From a virus: DNA of 53,352 bases. Positions within the stretch are counted from its first letter, which is position 1; each line of letters opens with the position of its first letter. Below the pieces are notes generated by a model that did no database searches, was not told where the DNA came from, and saw nothing but the letters and a program-made list of their open reading frames with translations. The stretch lies in IMG/VR virus record IMGVR_UViG_3300024518_002533, positions 1-53,352 of that record. One strand, written 5' to 3'. Below, piece by piece: positions 6,961 to 14,485 of the stretch. The position numbers were made by a program, and so were the translations under genes.

Positions 6961-8363
6961 TAAAGTTTTCTCCAGCATCCCCAAGCCGCGTTACGCATGA
7001 CGCCTCGATGGATGCGTTGAAGTCCAGTTGTTGTGATTCTGTTTTGGCAGCATTCCCACCAATCCCAGATACGCGCCGCCCTCGCTCGCTCAAAGTCTGC
7101 TGCGGTGTCAAAGTAATCGTGAACCATGACGACGTCGCCCGACTTTAGATACTTGGAGTATCTGCAAAACTCTTCTGGCTTATTTCCACCGTCGCAAATC
7201 AAAAGCGTCTTTCCTTTAGACATAAGTGAAGCGTTGTTCGCCTCGACGGCATCCTCAAACACGTTCGCTTCGATGTAGGTAACTCGGTCGTCGGTGACCT
7301 CTCGCAACTCTTCTTTCTTGTCGATGGACAACACGGCGCCGTAGTCCACTAGATGCTTTGCTAATCCTCCCTTTCCAGTTCCTAGCTCGATGATGTAATC
7401 CGGCTTCCAATCCGAAAACAAAGCTTCGAACGCTGGGACCATCGCGGGACTCTGTTGCGAGTGCGGGTAGAATTCAATCTCCTTTTTAGACAGCATCCAA
7501 AGCAGCATATCCCTAATTCCGTTGGCTAGATAATCCATGTGCGAATACTCGATTAGCTCGCGCCGCATGCCTTCTAGATACTCTCTCTTGGCGTCGTATT
7601 GCTCTAGCGCGACTCGCGCCGCATCGCCGATATCCGAGAAGTCTGGTTCGCAGTAGACGACATTGTCCTGCCATGGGTTACACGATACGTCCATCGAAGG
7701 TTGTCGCGGTTTAACAATCATCGCGCAGCCCAACACGGCTTCGTAGTCTCGCCAGCTGATTTCGCATACTCCCCACGGACTCACTACGACCTTGGAACGT
7801 GCTGCGAGATTATAGGAATCCTGCCACGACAAAAGCCTAGGTCTGCCACCAAATACGCTAACAGTCTTATTGCGTGCGACTTGATGCCAATTCGCCATCA
7901 ATCGGCTTCGGTGTGCTGTCGCGAACGGAATCGAAGGGTAGTAAACCGTGCCAGCGAAAGTAACGTCAAACCTCTTTGGTAGGACGTGTAGCGTTAAGCC
8001 CGGAACCTGGTCCCAAGGCAGCGTAGTAATGGATCGAGTCGGCTTATTCGATGGTGGCGGCTCATTCCAGACTCCATGACTGATGCTAGTTCCGCGTGAC
8101 CTGATCGGTAAAACATATCCTAAAACATCGGGGTTTGATTCGTGTTTTTCTACCGAGTAGGACGTCGCCGCCGACGTGTCGAACCGATCGAGAATAACCG
8201 TGTTCGGTTCAACGTCGTCCACGCAGGTATCTTGGAACGTGACGTCCTGCCCTTCGTCGACCACTTCAACACCCAACTTCTTCAGTTCCACGATGCACTT
8301 CGCGGAATTCATGGGGCGTACCCACTGACCGTCATCAGCGGGGAAGTTGAATTTGACTCTCAT
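6960..8363 (-). CDS. Exostosin-like glycosyltransferase fused to a SAM methyltransferase
   Basis: 467 aa. The N-terminal 290 residues resemble exostosin/GT47-type enzymes: VTFAGTVYYPSIPF, VFGG, then SKVVVSPWGVCEISWRDYEA and a MIVKPR strand. The C-terminal 170 residues are a class I methyltransferase: YIIELGTGKGGLAKHL (SAM loop), SIDKKEE (acidic end of strand 2), YIEANVFED, LLICDGGNK and DVVMVHDYFD, like the cephalosporin hydroxylase/rhamnosyl O-methyltransferase group. It is coupled on both sides by 4-bp overlaps. Probable role: add and O-methylate a sugar. Confidence 0.7.
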   Translation of the reverse strand: MRVKFNFPADDGQWVRPMNSAKCIVELKKLGVEVVDEGQDVTFQDTCVDDVEPNTVILDRFDTSAATSYSVEKHESNPDVLGYVLPIRSRGTSISHGVWNEPPPSNKPTRSITTLPWDQVPGLTLHVLPKRFDVTFAGTVYYPSIPFATAHRSRLMANWHQVARNKTVSVFGGRPRLLSWQDSYNLAARSKVVVSPWGVCEISWRDYEAVLGCAMIVKPRQPSMDVSCNPWQDNVVYCEPDFSDIGDAARVALEQYDAKREYLEGMRRELIEYSHMDYLANGIRDMLLWMLSKKEIEFYPHSQQSPAMVPAFEALFSDWKPDYIIELGTGKGGLAKHLVDYGAVLSIDKKEELREVTDDRVTYIEANVFEDAVEANNASLMSKGKTLLICDGGNKPEEFCRYSKYLKSGDVVMVHDYFDTAADFERARAARIWDWWECCQNRITTTGLQRIHRGVMRNAAWGCWRKL

Positions 8364-8746
8364 GATTTACCTACGTGCGGGAGATCCTTTGGTGCGCCCT
8401 TGCCGATACGCTCTGCAAACTTCGCCCACTCGTTAGTTAGGTTTGAATAGGACAAATAAACATCAAGCGGAGCATTCAGGAATGATCCGGAACTACGAAC
8501 CGATTCCTTTGGAACTTCGAACTTTTCACAGAAACTATCGATGCGTGCTTCTTCGTCTCGAATCACGGTGAATGTCGTGTAAGCTTCCCAAAACTGTTCG
8601 TATTCCAGACGAGCCTTGGATGCCGAAATGTGCTTGGTGTCTTGGTCGATGGACCACCAATCCTTACCTACAAGTGCAACCTCAATAGACGTTCCGGCGG
8701 TCCTCGGGATGTGTACGAAAATAACCTTATGCACGTGTGAAATCAT
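8360..8746 (-). CDS. Sulfotransferase-like protein
   Basis: 128 aa starting MISHVHKVIFVHIPRTAGTSIE at 8746. The segment IFVHIPRTAGTSIE is the PAPS 5'-phosphosulfate loop of carbohydrate sulfotransferases (Sulfotransfer_2 type). YTTFTVIRDEEARIDSF supplies the arginine-containing strand and helix that bind the 3'-phosphate. It is shorter than most family members (200-300 aa), so it may be a minimal domain. Its start and stop each overlap neighbouring genes by ATGA. It is expected to sulfate the glycan made by its neighbours. Confidence 0.7.
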   Translation of the reverse strand: MISHVHKVIFVHIPRTAGTSIEVALVGKDWWSIDQDTKHISASKARLEYEQFWEAYTTFTVIRDEEARIDSFCEKFEVPKESVRSSGSFLNAPLDVYLSYSNLTNEWAKFAERIGKGAPKDLPHVGKS

Positions 8747-9900
8747 ATCGTTTCGATCGCTCCATTGCGGGATATATCCAGCCATTCTTGGCAGCACTGG
8801 TAATAGAATGACTCCCATCTCCCGACCATTGCGGACGCGGAGAAATGTCGTCGCGAGATTACCGCCGCGCGCCGTACAATCTCAACCGATGCATCGCTTG
8901 TAGTGGCAAGTTGAATCGACTTTGCTAGATGCTCTGGCTTTGGCGGGCAATCTGTGTGCCACGCCGCCGGTTCGCCCCCAAAGTAAACCGTCTCGACTTC
9001 TTTCAGCGTATTGAACTCGGAACAAACCAGCGGAACGCCAGCGTGAAACGCCTCAATCATTACCAGCGGAAACGCCTCGCTACTGCTTGGGATTGCGACG
9101 ACGTCCGAAGCGGCGTAGACGTCGCCCAGCGCCTGCAATTGCGGAAGTGGAAAGAACACCCGCCCCGGCGTCTCCTCTGCCATAACTCGCAGGTCCCTGG
9201 CTTGGTCGCCCCAACCGTAGATGACCGCAACGTAATCCTGCGGCAAGTATCGCATTGCCTTTACCAGCAGATCGGCGCCCTTGCCTTCGAAGAGTCGCCC
9301 GACGTAAAGAACCACCTTCTTATCGTTCGGGATTCCCCATAGATTTCGTTGGTGGTCACGACCGAAGCAAACACACGTTCGCTCGGTGTCCGCACCGTTG
9401 TGAATGACGTGAATTTTGCTCGACTTGCGCACGCGTTCAGAGAATGAAAGAACTGCCGATTCACTAACCGCAACGTGGTAATGGGCTAGGCTTTCGCCGC
9501 GGTCTTGCGTCCATTTCCAAGTCCATTCGTTCGCCTTTTCCATTCCGCTAGCATGCGTCACGTGGACTACGGGAACTTTCAACGCGTCGAAGTTCATTGG
9601 ACCGAAACCCCAGTACATAATCAGATCGAACCGTAGCCCTCTAGCCACTTGCTCGTGAACAGCCCGAACTATCGCATTATCGTGGCTTTCATCTTCTTCT
9701 CGCTTTGCCTGGCAGACTGGAACGCCGCCCAATTGCGAAGACAGACGAGGGGCGCCGTCCAGCGTGATAATGCCGGCATACTTCACGCGCGAGGCATGTC
9801 GCACGAGTGTAGTCAGATGTTGCTCGGCTCCGCCTGGAGCTAGACCTGGAGTCAGCGCGAGAACTCGTAGCGTAGGCTCGTAGAATTGAACGCTCTGCAT
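8743..9900 (-). CDS. Glycosyltransferase family 4
   Basis: 385 aa starting MQSVQFYEPTLRVLALTPGL at 9900, after the shared leader CGAACAAGGAAAACAAC. The N-terminal Rossmann fold has GLAPGGAEQHLTTLV. The C-terminal fold has VVLYVGRLFEGKGADLLVKAM, IYGWG, and DVVAIPSSSEAFPLVMIEAFHAGVPLVCSE, the E-x7-E donor-sugar motif of GT4 enzymes. It is the first gene of the glycan operon and starts only 52 bp after the stop of the tail hub gene, so it is probably late-expressed with virion genes. Confidence 0.85.
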   Translation of the reverse strand: MQSVQFYEPTLRVLALTPGLAPGGAEQHLTTLVRHASRVKYAGIITLDGAPRLSSQLGGVPVCQAKREEDESHDNAIVRAVHEQVARGLRFDLIMYWGFGPMNFDALKVPVVHVTHASGMEKANEWTWKWTQDRGESLAHYHVAVSESAVLSFSERVRKSSKIHVIHNGADTERTCVCFGRDHQRNLWGIPNDKKVVLYVGRLFEGKGADLLVKAMRYLPQDYVAVIYGWGDQARDLRVMAEETPGRVFFPLPQLQALGDVYAASDVVAIPSSSEAFPLVMIEAFHAGVPLVCSEFNTLKEVETVYFGGEPAAWHTDCPPKPEHLAKSIQLATTSDASVEIVRRAAVISRRHFSASAMVGRWESFYYQCCQEWLDISRNGAIETI

Positions 9901-9951
9901 GTTGTTTTCCTTGTTCGAAAACAACATTATAGACACCACCGCTGCGGTTAC

Positions 9952-12603
9952 CTATGGACCATAACCGGAATCTACCTCTGGTTCATCCCATGGGTCGTTA
10001 AGATGAATCGGTATGTCTGGCTTGGGCGGTTCCGGTTTCACCACGTTTGGATCGGTTATCGGCGTGGTGTTCGGTGGTTGCGATTTTATAAAGCAGGGAT
10101 CGCTCCATGGGTCGTCCAGTGGATGGACTCTGCAATGGTCGACCGGGTCGAAGTCTGGCGGTACTCCAATGTCTGGCGGGTCGTCTGGTTCAGGATCCGG
10201 TAACCCTGGGTCACCATCTGGATCTGGACCGCCTGGACCGTCTGGACCGTCTGGACCGTCTGGACCTCCGGGTCCACCGGGACTCGGGATACCGCCGCCG
10301 CCCTCGCTGTCAGTGGAGCCACATGGATTCCAATGAAAACCCGGAACGATAGCGGGACCGGGGAACGTTCTATTTGTGGGCAGCCGCCCGTCTGGGTGCT
10401 CAATCAACAGCCCGTTTCTGAAGACCCACTGAACGCAATCGCTCGGCGCCCCTGGCTCCGTCTCTGGATATTCGCCTTCCGTCGGCGCGCAAGGATCCTC
10501 GCCTGGACCGTGTGGTGTTCCGTAGTCCTCGCAGTTTTCCATCCATTCACAGAAGTATGGAAACAGATTGCGGCATAGTAAACGCTGGAATTCTTCGTCA
10601 CGCTCTTCATTTGTAAGGCATCGCTGGACCTTCGGCGATACGTCCACGCCTGGACCGAACCATCCTAGCTTTGCTGCGTTTGGTCCCCGTCGCTCCGCAA
10701 TCACGTATTTGTGTGACCGTCCTGGATCGGGGGGAAGCACGATATGGGCGCCACCGTCCGTGAGACTCGATTGCGGGAATGAGCTAGCGCCAAACTGGAT
10801 TTGTCCATGCAGTAGGTGAACGGCTGATGTACGCGGGATCGTCGACCATTTTAGCTGCCGGCCGCTCTGCGTATTCAAGACTGTGTTTACTGGTCCTGGC
10901 GTAAAGTCAATACCAATCGAGGTTCCAGCGAGACGCAATAGCCGAAGCATGCCGCCCTTGTTGACTACGATCAGCGATGGGTCTTTTGCTTCGTTGATTG
11001 TGCGTCCGCTGACACATCGCGCCGCCCAGTCAGCGAAGTCGGCCACGCCTGGTACTCCGCCGCCGCCTGACGTCCCACCGATCGCGACGATGACCCACAT
11101 ACCGCCTTTGCCCAGTTGGTAATTCCACTGGCAGTAGCAAACCTTTCCAGGTTTGATGGGTCCACCCGTGCCGTTCATGGCTAGCTGCTGGCGCTCCGGA
11201 AGCCAGTTAACCTGCGTACCGATGACAGCACCCGAGCGCGGATTGATATACACCATCGAATCGGCGTTGATTTCTCCCGTGTCTTCGTTTTGGTCGGCCT
11301 TGTTGACCGGTCTGTTTATCGTCGCGTGGACGAATCGCGAGTAGGGCGCCCAGTCCAGCGTATTCGGCGGTCCTGGTTTGAACACGGTTCCAGGTTGATA
11401 ATCGGCGTCGACTTCGACACTAGAAATCGTGGTAGTCATTCCGTCAGCAGTTCCCCGGTTGCGGTAGGTGACGGATCCCCATCGCGCCGACACCTGCACA
11501 CCAACCAGCCCCGCCAGCGTGTACCCCTGCGCTCTCGCCCGCATCAACTCCATGTCGAAGTATCTTCGCGCGTATCGCTTCATCATGGCGTGCAGCTGAG
11601 ATTGATTGACGATTGCGCCTTTGTCGTCACGTATCGCAAACGTCGGGCACCAGACCACTGAACGCCCCTCAAGATGCGCCGCTATCTGCACGCTCGGAAC
11701 CTCTTCGTGCGTGGTCGTACGCTTCGGTTGCCATTCGGTGGTCGAATAGTCCTGCTTATAGACCGGCTTCATACGGTGGACGTCGCCCGGCGTAACGGAT
11801 CGCGTGTCTGGGTGTCGATGCCATTGGTAGTCTCGGTTTTGGCATGCAACAACCACCGTGCGAGGTACAACCGGACGCTGTAGTAAAAACTTACCATCGA
11901 CGTTTAGCGGTGAGGGTAGAGGCGTCGTAATGTTTTCCCATTGGAACACCTCAGCGCGACCGGTGGTATCCAAACGCAAGGACCATCCAACCGTATTCAG
12001 CACGTGCCAGAGTGCATCCCACGCATTGACGCCATGAAACGCGACGTCCAAAAAATCCTCATCTACCACATTCGCGTGGAATCGCAGAGGTCCGCCGAAC
12101 AGACCTTCCAGCGGATCGAACAACGCGCTACAGATTGCCTTGGCTCGCATCGTCGTATCGTTAGCTGGTTCACTTCCGCCTACGCTCGCCTCCGTGAACG
12201 CTCGGCGGTTGAACGTCTCGTCCACGTACGCTAAATGAGCTTTGCTCCGTGCGTCTGCGATCGTGACTAAATATGGGGTCTGTGCGTCGGTAATGAAATC
12301 GACCGCGAACGGAAAGACGGCTTGCGTGTCGATTACCGATAGATTGACAACCTTAAACGTACGGTTAGGGAGATCGCTAATTTCTAGAACATGCTGGTTC
12401 AGCTGCGGATTCGGTAGCGTCCCTATGTGCTGCTTGGTCATTAGAATATGACCAATTGACGGTTCGCGCCCGCGGTTGTTCGTCCATCGGTTCGCCCGCT
12501 TCAGAAGCGGCGTAACCTCGATGTCGTATTCGTCGAGCTGGCGCAATAAGTCGTCCGGCTCTAAAACCGGTCTATTTGCAAATTGCCATTTCAGAACCGA
12601 CAT
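9952..12603 (-). CDS. Tail hub/baseplate-like protein with collagen-like C-terminus
   Basis: 883 aa. Residues 1-460 look like a tail hub: a beta-rich N-terminus and YLVTIADARSKAHLAYVDETFNRRAF, a pattern of distal tail/hub proteins. Residues about 470-640 are beta-rich with repeated Gly. The C-terminal 200 residues are Pro/Gly/Asp-rich, with a collagen-like GPDGPDGPDGP stretch and TTPITDPN. It overlaps the portal-like gene by 32 bp and directly precedes the glycan operon. Assignment to the tail tip is by position and weak motif similarity. Confidence 0.55.
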   Translation of the reverse strand: MSVLKWQFANRPVLEPDDLLRQLDEYDIEVTPLLKRANRWTNNRGREPSIGHILMTKQHIGTLPNPQLNQHVLEISDLPNRTFKVVNLSVIDTQAVFPFAVDFITDAQTPYLVTIADARSKAHLAYVDETFNRRAFTEASVGGSEPANDTTMRAKAICSALFDPLEGLFGGPLRFHANVVDEDFLDVAFHGVNAWDALWHVLNTVGWSLRLDTTGRAEVFQWENITTPLPSPLNVDGKFLLQRPVVPRTVVVACQNRDYQWHRHPDTRSVTPGDVHRMKPVYKQDYSTTEWQPKRTTTHEEVPSVQIAAHLEGRSVVWCPTFAIRDDKGAIVNQSQLHAMMKRYARRYFDMELMRARAQGYTLAGLVGVQVSARWGSVTYRNRGTADGMTTTISSVEVDADYQPGTVFKPGPPNTLDWAPYSRFVHATINRPVNKADQNEDTGEINADSMVYINPRSGAVIGTQVNWLPERQQLAMNGTGGPIKPGKVCYCQWNYQLGKGGMWVIVAIGGTSGGGGVPGVADFADWAARCVSGRTINEAKDPSLIVVNKGGMLRLLRLAGTSIGIDFTPGPVNTVLNTQSGRQLKWSTIPRTSAVHLLHGQIQFGASSFPQSSLTDGGAHIVLPPDPGRSHKYVIAERRGPNAAKLGWFGPGVDVSPKVQRCLTNEERDEEFQRLLCRNLFPYFCEWMENCEDYGTPHGPGEDPCAPTEGEYPETEPGAPSDCVQWVFRNGLLIEHPDGRLPTNRTFPGPAIVPGFHWNPCGSTDSEGGGGIPSPGGPGGPDGPDGPDGPGGPDPDGDPGLPDPEPDDPPDIGVPPDFDPVDHCRVHPLDDPWSDPCFIKSQPPNTTPITDPNVVKPEPPKPDIPIHLNDPWDEPEVDSGYGP

Positions 12604-13870
12604 GTGGAGAACTCCAGGGGAATTGTTGCGACAATCTTAGCTGATTCCCCTGGTTTGGGTCGCGGTTCTTCTTGACCGCTGCTTTCGCGCCGGCTGCTAC
12701 TTCATCAGGCAATTGCGAGCCATCGGCGGTCATCGGGTCTGGACCGTGGCCGGCGTCATCTTCCTCGATCAACCCGAACGGCACAATCTCGTAGTCGGTG
12801 GATAGCCCTCGCATGCGGCATAGCGGCTGGAATATCTGCCGGTCTGCATCGTGAATCAGCCAATAGACGACTTGCGTCATAATCGCCCGTACGGCGGTCT
12901 CGGGAATCTTCCGACCACTGAATCCTGAACCGGTTTCCGCTGCCTGGAATACTTCTTCAGACAATCCAAGCCCCTCGGTCATCTCGCGCCGAAGATTCTT
13001 GATGTATTCGATGACTTCCGCCGAACCCGTGACGGCTGGGACAGCTTCTACGTCCCATTTGTATTTATTGCTTACTGGATCAACATCACTCGGCAATGTG
13101 AACACGGCTCCGCTTCGGTGGTTTTCAATCGCTTTCTTGGCCACAGTCCTCGCGTTTCTCATCATTCCGGTTTCGGGATCCTTAACCATTTCGTTGGGGT
13201 GTCGGATGATGTGCCCCTGGAATGCGTACTTGTAGAAGAAGACTCGCCGCATGTCCATCGCGCCGAATTCATCGTATAGCTCGTTCCATGGAATGTAGGC
13301 GCTCTCGTACTTGCTGCGCCCCCACCATGGGTGATAGTCGCGACGGTGGACCGTCCAGAAAGCCTGATGACCGCCTAGATATCTCTTCTGCGCGTTGTGC
13401 TGCAGCTCCAGACCAATCAGGCGCCCGGCCATCGTTACCGGGCGCATGTCCTGCGCTCGGAACTTCTGAAAGTGTGAGAATTCCAAGCCGTCGTCGGTGT
13501 GTTCGTAGATCGTCTCTCCGCCTGCCCAGCCCCAATCCATGCAATCCATCATGTGCGGCGCACCGCCAACCCAGAACTTTTCTAGCTGCTTCATCACGAA
13601 TTGTTTTGTTTCGCTCGGACGGTCAATTGGGCAACCGTCGTTGATCCAAAACTTAGGTAGGCTCGTCGCCATGCCTTTTAAGACGTCCATGCCCAGCGAT
13701 AATCTAGGCTCGCGTTGCATTGCTGGTACGTGCGTAAATCGGTGGAACGGAGGGTTGCGCCGCCAGTCATACCACCACTGCGACAAAATGGAAGTTTGGT
13801 AAGGCTCGTAATCGACAATCGACTGCGTGGTTCTATTAACCTGCTGCTGTTTTCGCTTGTTGAGCAACAC
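12572..13870 (-). CDS. Portal protein-like
   Basis: 432 aa with a GTG start at 13870, preceded by TTGGAGGAGTACC, a strong ribosome binding site inside the frameshift extension of the previous gene. Features: an EPRLSLGMDVLKG helix, MDCMDWGWAGGETIYE, QDMRPVT, WGRSKYESAYIPWNELYDE, and GSGFSGRKIPETAVRAIMTQVVY near residue 320, the wing/stem pattern of portal proteins (DUF935-like). No other gene in the window fits a portal better. Its place after the tail genes rather than next to the terminase is unusual. Confidence 0.6.
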   Translation of the reverse strand: MLLNKRKQQQVNRTTQSIVDYEPYQTSILSQWWYDWRRNPPFHRFTHVPAMQREPRLSLGMDVLKGMATSLPKFWINDGCPIDRPSETKQFVMKQLEKFWVGGAPHMMDCMDWGWAGGETIYEHTDDGLEFSHFQKFRAQDMRPVTMAGRLIGLELQHNAQKRYLGGHQAFWTVHRRDYHPWWGRSKYESAYIPWNELYDEFGAMDMRRVFFYKYAFQGHIIRHPNEMVKDPETGMMRNARTVAKKAIENHRSGAVFTLPSDVDPVSNKYKWDVEAVPAVTGSAEVIEYIKNLRREMTEGLGLSEEVFQAAETGSGFSGRKIPETAVRAIMTQVVYWLIHDADRQIFQPLCRMRGLSTDYEIVPFGLIEEDDAGHGPDPMTADGSQLPDEVAAGAKAAVKKNRDPNQGNQLRLSQQFPWSSPHVGSEMAICK

Positions 13871-14108
13871 GGTACTCCTCCAATATGAATTCTGATTCGG
13901 CTATCTCTGCTTCTTCGAGGCTTCCAGTAGTCGCCAGCGTTAGCCGTTTTGCTGTTGCTGCTGTGGGGTCTCTGGTCCACTCTCGGTGGTCGAGTTCTCG
14001 CTCTGCTCGCAGTCGGGCGATGTGCCCTCTGAGTATTTGATAGTCGTCTCTGGTGATTTGGCTTGGGAGTATTCGGAAATGGTCGGCGATGTCGGCGAGC
14101 CATCTAGT
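13836..14108 (-). CDS. -1 frameshift extension of the chaperone-like gene
   Basis: At 14116-14108 the minus strand has nine A residues followed by C (TTC AAA AAA AAA CTA). Slipping back one base enters a frame open for 90 codons, starting TRWLADIADHFRILPSQITRD and ending AQQAKTAAG at 13836. This sequence is charged, helical and protein-like, whereas the zero frame after the slip is Ser/Thr/Pro/Gln low complexity. The combined product would be 216 aa. This is the arrangement of tail assembly chaperone pairs (G and G-T). A homopolymer length error would give the same picture. Confidence 0.65.
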   Translation of the reverse strand, partial: TRWLADIADHFRILPSQITRDDYQILRGHIARLRAERELDHREWTRDPTAATAKRLTLATTGSLEEAEIAESEFILEEYRVAQQAKTAAG

Positions 14109-14485
14109 TTTTTTTTGAATAACGCAAACCCAGCACGTATCGCCCTGTCGATTTGAATCGCTTCGTCCATCGTCACCGCATCAAGTCCGTACGCATCCTG
14201 AAAGTGTAATGCTATCAGCCCGTAGTATTGCTCATCCCTGCGATCACATTCGATGCGATAGTTTTGTAGGACCATCTCTTCACGCGCCTTGTCTGGATCC
14301 TCCGATGATTGCGGGTGTTCCTCGGTTGCTTTCGCAAGGAAGTCCAGAAACAGATAGTAGGTGTGCGAAGCCGCCACCTTCAGAGGTCCGGTAGCGAACT
14401 GCAGTTGAACGTTGACCCTGCTGATTTTCGCAACAATGGTTTCCGATCCGTCGTCTTCGGTAATTGTTTCGTACTGTTGGCTCAT
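13940..14485 (-). CDS. Probable tail assembly chaperone, zero-frame product
   Basis: 181 aa starting MSQQYETITEDDGSETIV at 14485, overlapping the upstream stop by ATGA. Residues 1-125 have a beta-rich start, then helices (AASHTYYLFLDFLAKATEE, DEAIQIDRAIRAGFALFKKK). After the A9 tract at codons 124-126 the sequence becomes Ser/Pro/Gln-rich and ends QQQQQNG. Tail chaperones commonly have a short product and a frameshifted longer product; that is the best reading here. It usually precedes the tape measure gene, so its position after the presumed tape measure is unusual. Confidence 0.6.
   Translation of the reverse strand: MSQQYETITEDDGSETIVAKISRVNVQLQFATGPLKVAASHTYYLFLDFLAKATEEHPQSSEDPDKAREEMVLQNYRIECDRRDEQYYGLIALHFQDAYGLDAVTMDEAIQIDRAIRAGFALFKKKLDGSPTSPTISEYSQAKSPETTIKYSEGTSPDCEQSENSTTESGPETPQQQQQNG

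Noticed and set aside
13678-14103. Arg-rich minus-strand ORF of 141 aa over the chaperone/portal junction
   Set aside because: It is a third frame with no ribosome binding site. The zero and -1 frames explain the region.
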